Source: Takakia lepidozioides
Lineage: Eukaryota > Streptophyta > Takakiopsida > Takakiales > Takakiaceae
Length of the DNA: 64,000 nt
Assembly: GCA_030704615.1 (NCBI GenBank)
Contig: CM060731.1
Coordinates: 7,380,001-7,444,000, forward strand
Direction: 5' to 3'
Shown here: positions 23,841-33,200 of the stretch, one piece after another
Position numbering within the stretch: position 1 is the first letter of the stretch
How the letters are laid out: each line of letters begins with the position of its first letter
Program-made: the position numbers and the translations under genes
The notes under the pieces: model-generated
What the model was told of the DNA's origin: nothing
Databases searched by the model: none
Seen by the model: the letters and a program-made list of their open reading frames with translations, nothing else

Positions 23841-24891
23841 TGTCGCGCACCTCACTTCGGTAAGCTCCCCCTCAAGTCATAGTTACTCGCTGATGCGCGC
23901 GCCTAACTCCCAACCTGGCCGCCGGGCCAACTTGGAGCTTCGGCTGCTCACCGGGACATAACGGTCCCCCCCTGATCTCCCAAAGAACCCTCCAACGATT
24001 TAGAACCAGCGGAATTCCCTTTGGTAGTTGGCAGTCCGGAACAGCTCCCCACTCTTTGGTCGCTTTCCGGCTCGCTGCTTACTCACTAGCTTTGGTCACC
24101 AACGGGCTTGCACCATTCTTGGGGTTACTACTCCCTATATATACTTCTGTAGCTGTCCGCGGGGGTTTCACAAACAACCATGCCATTTTATGGCGAACCA
24201 CCCCGAACACCCTCGACTCCCGGTGATGAGTCGCGGTGAGTCTTGGCCCACCCACCACGGCCCCTATGGACCGTGATGAGCCCAAGACTCCCCACGACTC
24301 CCACCACAAGGTCTCCGCCCCAGGGTGAGTCCTATGTCACCCCCACTAAATCCCGCTAAGCTACCACCACCCCTTGTGGAGCCACCCCCACCGCAACCCG
24401 GTGTGCGGGGCTCCACCTAGTGAGCGCCTCCGCCTCCTTGAGTGCTTTGGGCACTCAAGGGTGCTTCAGCCCCCCATACCTATCGCTGCCACTGCCCCCA
24501 CCACAGGGGCAGCCCCTCTTGTGTCCCGACCCCCTGCCCTCAAGGCAAAGGGCCGCGACACTCGCCGTCGATCCCCTCATCCCATCGGAGCCATTCCCCC
24601 GCAACTGGGTTGATCCCCGTCACGGTGGGAGTGATCCCCCACTCCCAATCGTGCGCCACGTGTGCTCCTCGAATGTGTTGATCCCCTGCCCATCAATCTT
24701 ACCTAGAACCATTGCCATTCACAGTGACACGTCACCACGTCGCAATCCCCTCCACCGTCGATCCCTCCAATGGTTAGAGGCCTGATCCCCCGAGCCCAGG
24801 CGCGGTCCCCCGGGCCTTCGACCATGGACGGTTGATCCCCGCGCTGTCGCTCCCTCCGCCTCGGTTGATCCCCTCCTGAATACTTACAACA
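23841..24891 (-). repeat. 5' LTR of gypsy-1 (inverted)
   Basis: On the minus strand the 1,051-bp segment starts TGTTG and ends CGACA, the expected TG...CA ends, and is followed by the primer-binding site. A TATA box lies at 24,135-24,144, leaving about 270 bp for R-U5. The U3 carries about eight GGGGATCAA/GGGGATC motifs. No second LTR copy was found in the window. Confidence 0.7.
24135..24144 (-). promoter_or_regulatory. LTR TATA box
   Basis: GTATATATAG on the minus strand, about 300 bp before the LTR 3' end, in a position suitable for the U3/R boundary. Confidence 0.6.
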
Positions 24892-26529
24892 AGGCAGTTT
24901 TTGCTGATATGGGAGGGCCTCATGACTACTACAACACTTGGTTTTTCAGGCTTATGGCGGACAGAAGGCGACCTTTGATGGAGTGTGTTTCAATTGCGGG
25001 GAGCCCGGGCACATGGCCAAGAAGTGCACGAAGCCCCGGCAATTGAACATGACTCGGGCGACCACAGAGGCTGTCGGAAGATACCATCAGTCGCTTGGTG
25101 GAAGCGGTGGTCGCCAGGACTTGCAAGGTAGGCAAATTTTCTTGTGAGTTTGTATCAGGAAACTGGCGCCTTACGTAAAGGGAGTCAGTTTATTGTTCGT
25201 GGATGGGATAATATCCGGAACTAACGTGTCGTTGTTGTGGACACAGGAGCGTCGCACTCCTTCATGACACCGGCAACAGCACAAAAGCTTGGACTCCCGA
25301 CAAGTGACGTGGGGGCCTCAATTGAGGTGCGTTCTGCCAAAGGAGAACCGCAATTGGCGACAAGGTTGGTGTTTGATGTTGCTCTTCAACTGGGGAGTTG
25401 GGAGGGACGTGAGAACTTCACCATCTGCGAGATCGATGGAGTGGATCTCATTTTGGGGATGACCTTTTTGAGCAAATCCGGAGCGGTCATAGATGGCCGC
25501 AAGAGAGTAGTCACGCTGCCACGTGGGAATGGTGGCGAGGTCTTATGAGTGTCGAAACGCCCAAACCGTGGGAGGGCGAATAAACCTCCTGTCAACAAGG
25601 AGTGGGCTGTGGAGGAGGCACACGAGCCCCAGTTTTTGCTCTATATTAGAGAAGTGAGGGAGAAGGCGATGGGGAGCCGAGCCCAGATTGGATCAAGGGG
25701 ATTTTGGAGAAATACCAGGATGTGATGCCGGAGGATTTACCAAGCGGCTTGCCACCGTGAAGAGGAGTTGACCACAAGATTGAGGTAATACCGGGATCGG
25801 AACCGCCCTGCCAAGGCGCCCTACCGGTTGAGCCACAGAGAGTTGGTCGAGCTGAAGTCTCAGCTCAAAGATCTAATGTCAAAGGGGTACATCGGCCGAG
25901 TAAGTCACCTTACGGAGCCCCGGTGCTATTCGCAGACAAGAAGGATGGGACGCTATGCGGATGTGTGTCGATTACAGGGCTTTGAATAAGGTGACTATAA
26001 AAAAAACCGGTACCCTTGCCAAGGATCGACGACCTTTGATCGGTTGCAGGAGCCGAAGTATTTCAGCCGGATCGATCTGCGCTCCGGCTTTCATCAAATT
26101 CGAGTGGCGGAAGGAGATGAGGAGAAGACCGCGTGCAGGACAAGGTATGGTTCATATGAGTTCTTGGTGATGCTTTTTGGACTCACCAACGCTCCTGCGA
26201 CCTTTAGCACGCTGATGAACAGCCTTTTCCAGGAGTGGTTGGATGACTTTGTGATCGTGTACGTCGACGACATCTTGGTGTATTCGAAACAAAGGAGGAG
26301 TACCTGGAGCACCTCAAAAAGGGTGTTCCAGAAAATTGCGGGACAAAGGAAGCTGTATGCCAAAGACTTCACAAGTGCGAATTCGGGGATCACAAAAGTG
26401 GAGTTCCTGGGGCATGTGATTACACAGGATGGGATCAGAATGGATGATAGGAAGGTGAGGGCAATCTTGGACTGGGAGCCTCCGACTTCGGTCCCGGGAG
26501 TGCGATCATTCCTAGGACCTGCCTCCTAC
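24892..26529 (+). pseudogene. Gypsy-1 5' pol: zinc knuckle, protease, reverse transcriptase
   Basis: Plus-strand order is as follows. A CCHC knuckle (CFNCGEPGHMAKKC) lies at 24,986-25,027. Retropepsin follows at 25,237-25,548, with DTGAS at 25,240 and a later LILGM block. Reverse transcriptase begins with the CVDYRALNKVTIK block near 25,960, then FSRIDLRSGFHQIR, FGLTNAPATF and the catalytic YVDD near 26,260-26,270. The frame then enters the connection/RNase H leader (VEFLGHVITQDGIRMDD). It stops at 26,529 where the large DNA transposon begins; the continuation (YYRKYVRNFAKI...) occurs at 51.36 and 46.92 kb on the other strand. Indels and stops break it between domains. Confidence 0.88.
26522..26529 (+). 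repeat. Target-site duplication, left copy (CCTCCTAC)
   Basis: These 8 bases end the gypsy-1 5' half. The same 8 bases, as GTAGGAGG on the plus strand, occur at 51,356-51,363 next to the other element end and the gypsy-1 3' half. Mutator-like elements usually make 8-11-bp duplications. Confidence 0.7.
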
Positions 26530-26640
26530 GAGGTTTACTATTTCATGAGCAGAAACCATGAGCCATGAGCCATGAGCCGCATGAGCCGCATGAGCGGTGA
26601 GCCGAAGTCTAAGATACGCGGATTTCATGAGCGGACTCCT
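26530..26640 (+). repeat. Terminal repeat and CATGAGC subterminal repeats, transposase end
   Basis: The terminal 15 bases GAGGTTTACTATTTC match the other end (GGGGGCTGCTATTTC) at 11 positions. Seven direct CATGAGC boxes follow within 100 bp, and two inverted boxes (GCTCATGG) lie near 26,765 and 26,785. Such subterminal boxes commonly bind the transposase; that role is inferred. Confidence 0.75.
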
Positions 26641-27376
26641 CCAAATTTGGAAATGCGGCAGATTAAACAAGTATTAAAATAATAGTTTTTTATTTGACCT
26701 TGCCGTTTTTGGACGTTCCAGATCATGTAATGCGGCGAAGATATGTCGTCAGTAACAAGTCCGCTCATGGTTTTTAGATCCGCTCATGGAAATAAGTGAC
26801 CGTGCAACGGGAAATCCAGTATACCACTGCAAAAGGACGTCGCATACTGGCCTGTATAGAGTATTCCGCGGTTTTACATGCCTTAACATTGGAATGAAGC
26901 TGACCCTTTTGCCGCGATTGAACCAATGGAGTCTGCACCAATACAGTCTGCAGTACTTCACAATTCTGTCTTCTTCGGGTATTCGGCGGGAAAGGTTTGC
27001 AACTGAACTGGGAAATAGGGTGCCGCATTAGGGTTCGCACGTGCGAAATTTCGGAGCGGTTTGGTGTTGGCGAAGGCCGCCTCTGGGTACCTACGACGAT
27101 ACTTGGAAATGCGGCGCCGCATTTCCTTGTCGGAGGTCGAATGAGGAAAGCAAGTTTTCGGAAAGCAGAAAAACATGAACCCTCCAACATACAAAAATAC
27201 ATGCACGTGGAAACAAGTGAACGATATAGTAATATCTTAGTTCGAGCAAAACAGGTTACTGGTAGGCAAGACATATGTCGGACCTTTCTGTGGCCAGAGT
27301 CTGAGGTACTGGCAGCAGTACAGTTCTACTATCCGAAAAGGATGGGCGTACCATTGTATGGGACCGCAAGCCAAGC
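26641..27376. other. Element-internal noncoding end region
   Basis: About 0.74 kb between the subterminal repeats and the transposase stop codon. It carries one perfect 22-bp palindrome (27,105-27,126) of the same consensus as the arrays, and a few half-sites. No gene seen. Confidence 0.5.
27105..27126. repeat. Isolated array-type palindrome near the element end
   Basis: A perfect copy of GGAAATGCGGCG with its mirror half, centred at 27,115.5, about 0.25 kb beyond the transposase stop codon. Confidence 0.85.
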
Positions 27377-30300
27377 TCACTGGTCCCCTGGATCCATATT
27401 CAGAAGAGTGTGAACCTCCTGGGGGCTCAACCCTGGTGCATGTATGAAGTGATGAGTTGTGGAATTACAACGGAGTCTCTTTAGGTACACGTAGTACAAA
27501 TGCTTGCAAGGGCAGTATGATGCCCCCTTGTTCGCCATGATCTGGAAGTCGGTGCAATTGCAGGTGGGTAATTCTGAAATGGTGATGGTGTACACCTCAT
27601 TGCGAACAGCTGAGCCCGCCGTGGCCATCTGATACACACGCCCGAATCCTGGTGGGGGCACTTCTGTCGAGCTCTGGATTGTACAGTTCATCCGAAGTGC
27701 ATTCCCCATCCTTGTCTCGTTCACTTTTGAGGGAGGTCGCCGCCTCTTCGGTTTCCCCCAACGGTGTGTAGGATGCTTAGAGCTGTCGTGTCCCATTGTT
27801 CTTGCTCTCACAGGGGTCGGTGGTGGAGGCTGTGGAAGCGGAAATGGTTCTCTGGGGACGTCAGTGCGCTGCACCATCCGAAATCCTGCGGCGGTAAGGG
27901 CGTCGGCCTCAACCTGACTCAGATCGCAGCCTGGTTCCACCGGCCACACCGGGGGAGCCTCTGGCATTGTTTGTATGCCGTACTTGGGCTTTCCATACAC
28001 GCAAGTCATAATGTCGTGCCTGCAGAACCAGAACTGGGTGGTTGTCGCCTCCGCAAACTTTGCATGGACAAATCTTCCTGTAAAAGTAGGAGCAGGGACA
28101 GCCCCATCTGGATTCCTCCTTATCATCTCTAAACAACGTTGCCGTGTATCCACACGAATTGCGGAACACCTTCCTCGAAACGACGGCTTTGTGCGAGCAA
28201 TTCTCCACTGTGAGGCAGACACAGTCGTCTCCACAATGGCTTGGCCATACTGCATAACAGCGGGCGGAATGTGGGGCAAGGGAGCGGTGGGAATTTTTTG
28301 CACGAAATCCCCGGTTGAAGGCGACGGCGATCTGGAATTTCTTGGGCTTCCACTGCTGGAAGACACATTGTGCGGCAACATGACGGGACCTCGAGGTGCT
28401 GTCCGAATGTTCCTGTCGGATCTCCAGGAATCCTCTTCGCACCCGGGTTCCTCTTCAATCCTCCGCCTGACAGGGCGAGTCCGGACGTCCCCCTCTAGGT
28501 GTTCACCTCTGCGGTGCAGAGGCGTCCCTTTGATCTTCTCTCGCAATGCTGTCGCCCATTTCACTGGATTCTTGGACCTCGAAGCTGTTCGTACCAACAA
28601 TTCCCTGTCCGGCCCAAAGCCCCATTGTTTGCCGCTCAGGAACTTGTAGTACGTGGCTTGCTGCATGATTGCTCTGTCGATGTCCTCCGTTGTGGCCGTC
28701 ACTACGTCCACCAGATGTGCGGCAGAAGACGCTCGCCAGGAGGAGTGGACCGATTCTGCCATATTCGTGTTCGGCATGTCCGTGTCGGAATCCAAGCACC
28801 GCTCCTAGAAGGACACAAACAATGGTGAGGGACCAATCGAAATGTCCGTAACAGAAAGACAAATGAACGAAATTGACAGCAGCCTACCTCCCGCATGTAC
28901 TGTCCGAACTGTCGATACCGAAAATGCCACCACCCCAACCAGCTGTGCAATGCTCCCAGATTGGTTGTCTCCACTGCACCTGACGTGTTCCACCAAGCCT
29001 CGATGATAGCAAACTTAACCTCCGCGTCATCAAATGTGGGTGCATCCTTCCACGCCGTACAAAGGACACGGTGTTCAGCCTGGAATGAGCTAGCAACAAA
29101 TTTGGTAGTGTAGTGGGATAGACTCTGCATCCAATGGAATCCACAGGATCTCTCTTTCCCCTCCATTGGAACATTGGGGTCCTCACCGTACACACGCCGC
29201 ACCGCTGCCCAGTTGGCCTGAGCGTTGTCTGCCATGAATCCCCTGAAATTGGGCTCTGGCAATCCCGCCCTTGCCATCTGCTGTTTATGCCCTCCCACAG
29301 ATGCATCTCGGACTGTGTGTCCTCCCCTTTCATCTCGCAGATTGCAATCGTCATGAGCCTCTTGGAGTGATAGTCATAAAACATGCGCACCCATAGTCAC
29401 CCACTGATGGTTTGTAATTCGCTTGATGTGATCAAACATCACCCAAGCATTCGACAAGTTTCCAGTTGTCATGCGAGTGACCAAGTCGACTCCACTCCCA
29501 GGCCCACACGTCGACATTTTGAAAATGTAACAACGATCGGATTCGCTGCCTTGCCCTGGAAACCTGCTACCTTGGATGTAGTCATATCCAGTCATTCGTT
29601 TCACCTCCAGGATTGAGTACATGTCCGACCCCCTGCCGAACTCCTGCTTGCAAGATACGATGTGATTCCGCACATTCGGACTACAAACGTGCGAGACGGA
29701 CTCCAAGAGGTCACGCATCTCGTCTTCGGTCAAGGGCTCTCGGTCGGAACCATCTTCAGACATGATTTTGCCAAGAGCAATCTTGTGGGCTGCCTTCAGC
29801 TGAATCTGCTTTGGTCTGGCTCCGGGGCTCAATTTCACCTCCTCTTTTATGATGTCGTGTGCTTCCTGCACAGCCTCACGCATGTTGCCTCTCGCCAAGG
29901 GGTGGCAGTGGACCCCAACGTGTATGCAAGCTCTAGTCAAGTCCGGGAGCAAATGGATTACGTAATATTGCTTGGCTCTGCACATGGACATGCACGTCGG
30001 TGGTTCTTTGCAATGTGCACACTTGAAAGAACCCGCAGGAGCTTGGCTGGAGACAATGAATGGATGATGCGTTGTGCCAGTCCAATCCGTCTCGTTTCTC
30101 CGCCCTCCTTTGGAGAGAAAGTGGAAGCAGGTGGGATTGAGGCACCTCAGCCCCGCACAGAGGACATATCGTACACGAACACCATCAGCAATTTTCGTGC
30201 TACTGGTCTTCGTCACACACCAGGGGTGTCCGTCATGCTTTCGATCCATGTCTGTTAACATCCCGGAGGCTTTGTTTGACGAAGAAACAGGTGGAAACTC

Positions 30301-30970
30301 GAAGATGACATTGCCATCGACTTCGGGAGGCAGAAAGTTACCTTTCTGACTGGGAATTTGGCATAGTCGAGAGCAGCCAGCTCGGAGCGAGAACCATCGA
30401 GGTGATGTTGTCGTAGGAGCTGCACAATGGACCGGGTTGGAGTTATGCTCGAGGGCACATGCGTAGCACCTACAGAGACGTCCATGCCGGATTTGAACGA
30501 CCGTGTGGAGGACATGGGTACCTCAATGCAATCATCTTCCTCGTCGGAAATGTCGAATACGTCCACACGAGAAGCTATGGAGGGTCTTGACGGTCCAGGT
30601 CGGGAATGATTATCGTTGCATACCTCTCTGTTGGCAGTGGCCGCCTCTCGGTTTCCGGACTCCTTTGTGGATGGTGTGGGCAGCGACTGATTCGGAAAGG
30701 GAATGGGCATTCCCACAGCTCGGTACAGGATGGTGTCTGACGGGGGAACGTGCCATTCGATTCCGCAACCTCCGTCGTTACCTAGCACGACAATGGTCTC
30801 GTCAACCTGTCCAGGAACATCCTTCCTTTCTTCTTCCAAATAAACTGTGCCCGGTTTGAGCTGAATTTGGAACAAAGGTAAGTTTCAGTCACTCTGCAAA
30901 GTCCTCCCTCGTTTGGGATCCAGGCTCTCCCAAGAGGACAGCAAACTATAGCGTAGGAATTCGGAGCCAT
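27377..30970 (-). CDS. MULE-type transposase with GCM/WRKY-like and SWIM fingers
   Basis: Roughly 1,150 codons on the minus strand. A Ser/Thr- and Asp/Glu-rich N-terminus leads to a Cys/His finger (about 30,230-29,890) with CLNPTCFHF, CAHCKEPPTC and final HVGVHCHP blocks, as in GCM/WRKY-type fingers. The DDE core follows: FMADNAQANW (Asp), a SCGFHW C-x2-H motif near 29,130, and MAESVHSSW with the acidic residue at 28,754-28,756. An 81-bp intron (about 28,807-28,887) lies between the last two. The last exon (to 27,377) ends with a SWIM finger, C-x-C...C-x-H, at about 27,500-27,568. An extra base in an A run at 29,377-29,380, absent from the right arm, shifts the frame. It should excise and insert the element. 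The start at 30,970 is tentative. Confidence 0.8.
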
Positions 30971-31385
30971 CGAACACCGCACGGAGTTGGCAAGTGCGAG
31001 GTTCAGTATAGCGACAGACCAAGGCTCACAGGCACCATCTAAGTGGATCTGCGGAGTCCATCGACGATTGGAAGTCGCACATTGAAGTGGAAAGTATTGT
31101 TTCAAGCTACATGCATGAAGGTGGAGGTTGATTCCATAGCCAGTAAGTATGACAATGATGGCCGACGAAATAACATCTCCTGACAGTTTCTCCTGAGGGT
31201 GATCCAGCAGTATTCTCGGTGCAGACAGGAACGTTCGCACTGACAAGTGCCAGGACTGTTGGTTAAAACGGTCAGACAACCAAGTTGTGCTCATCAAGAC
31301 TGGCCGCAATTGTGTTGTTTCGGAACAATGCAACCATTCAGGTTCCAGATTTCCCGTCCCGAGTGATTCTTTCGATTGCTGGTGG

Positions 31386-32770
31386 ACGGAAATACGGCGC
31401 CGCATTTCCGTATTGCATCTTGGTCATGCACCAGAGCGACGGAAATGCGGCACCGAGTTTCCGTCCGGGGGAAACCTTTATACTCTCCAGAACGGAAATG
31501 CGGTAACGCATTTCCATCCAGCAAGCACGGTATGTGAAGGTGGAACGGAAATGCGGTACCGCATTTCCGTTCTGATTGAGAATTATGAACAACGGGAACA
31601 GAAATGCGGCACCGCATTTCCGTCCGAGTCGCACTTTTCGACATTCCAGAACGGAAATGCGGCGCCGCATTTCCATTTTGTATCTGATGCATGGAGCTGA
31701 GGGATAGAAATGCTGCAGCACATTTCCGTCCTTAAAAGACATTCATACTCTCCAGAACGGAAATGCGGTACCGCATTTCCATCAACAAGCACCGGAAATC
31801 GCATTTTTTGTATCTGATGCATGGAGCCGAGTGCGATTCCGACAGCTTCATACAGCGCAATTCCGACCGCTTGAGACATTCATACTATCCAGAACGGAAA
31901 TCCATTTCCGTTCTGACTGAAAATCGTGAACCATCGGAACTGAAATGCGGCAGCGCATTTCCATCCGAGTCGCACCTCCCAACATTCCAGAACGGAAATA
32001 CGTTGATATGAAATATCCTGAAACATCGGAACTGAAATGCGGTACCGCATTTCCGTCGGAGTCGCACCTTCCGACATTCCAAAACGGAAATGCCCGCATT
32101 TCCGTTTTGTATGTGAGGCATGGAGCTGTGGAACGAAAATGCGGCACGCATTTCCGCCAGCGTCAGACGTTAATACTCTACAGAACGGAAATGCGGTACC
32201 GCATTTCCGTTCTGACTGAAAATCGTGCGCAACGGGAACAGAAATGCGGCACCGCATTTCCGTCGAGTCGCACCTTCCGACATTCTAGAACGGAAATGCG
32301 GCGCCGCATTTCCGTTTTGTATATGGGGCCTGGAGCTGTGCTACGGAAATGTGTTGCCGCATTTCCATCCATGTGAGACCTTCAAACTTTCCAGACCGGA
32401 AATGCGGCACCGCATTCTGTCCAGGTGAGACCTCTATACTTTCCCGAACGGAAATGTGGCACGGCATTTCCATTCATCAACTAACGGGAACAAATGCGGT
32501 ACCGCATTTCCGTTCACAATCATGGAACTGAAATGTTGTGCCTCATTCCGTCCGAATCGCACCTTTCGACATTCCAGAACGGAAATGCGGCGCCGCATTT
32601 CCCTTTGAATCTCATACATGGAGCTGTGGGACGGAAATGCGGCACCGTATTTCCGTTCAACAACTAAGGTATGTGAAGGTGAACGGAAATGCGGTGCCGC
32701 ATTTTCTTCCAACAAGTACGGATGTGTAGCTTCGTGATGGTACTTAACGGAAATGCGGCGCCGCATTCGC
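31386..32770. repeat. Palindrome array 1 (left), 53-bp phased
   Basis: About 24 intact or decayed copies of AAATGCGGYRCCGCATTT, many extended by GG/CC and CGTT/AACG flanks. Centres at 31,398.5, 31,451.5, 31,504.5, 31,557.5, 31,610.5, 31,663.5, 31,716.5 and 31,769.5 are exactly 53 bp apart. Later ones are mostly 50-53 bp apart, with a few at 39-64. The roughly 27-bp spacers fall into about five classes that recur in cyclic order. The array lies in the 2.2-kb region between the divergent transposase and methyltransferase-like genes, so it overlaps their promoters. Confidence 0.92.
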
Positions 32771-33200
32771 ATTTTCGCTCCAACTCATCAGACGCTGGGA
32801 CGGAAATGCCTTGAAATGTGAACACGTGGAGCAACGGAATTGCTGCACATGTCGGCACTCTATCTGACTGAAGGGGCATGAGGCGGCGCGGCCTGACCGA
32901 TAATGATGTTTGTTTTTCGGACGGCAGGCGTACCCTGAACGATTCGAATTTCGTAATGACGCAAAGTCCACGAGGAGACACTTTCGTCCAACCCTTTCGA
33001 ACCCAAGTGGTGCATCACCGCCGTTTCATCTACTTTGTCGTGTCTCCTCAGTCACCCCTCTCGCGCCCTTTCCATCTGCACTCTTTGCCCCTTTTCCCTC
33101 TCTCTGTTCTTCTTATGCTCGAACTGAGAGGGGGGGAGTTCGTGCACCAGACAGGAGACCTCGTCGCAAGCTCCGGAAATTATACTTCGGACGTAGGCCA

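Noticed and set aside
31386-32770. CRISPR-like array: palindromic repeats of about 26 bp with spacers of about 27 bp
   Set aside because: Spacers recur in classes rather than being unique, repeats are variable and symmetric, there are no cas genes, and the setting is a plant transposon.
31294-32772. Many open frames reading MRRRISV / CGTAFPF-type peptides over the arrays on both strands
   Set aside because: They are translations of the palindromes; the same peptides appear on both strands and change frame at every indel.
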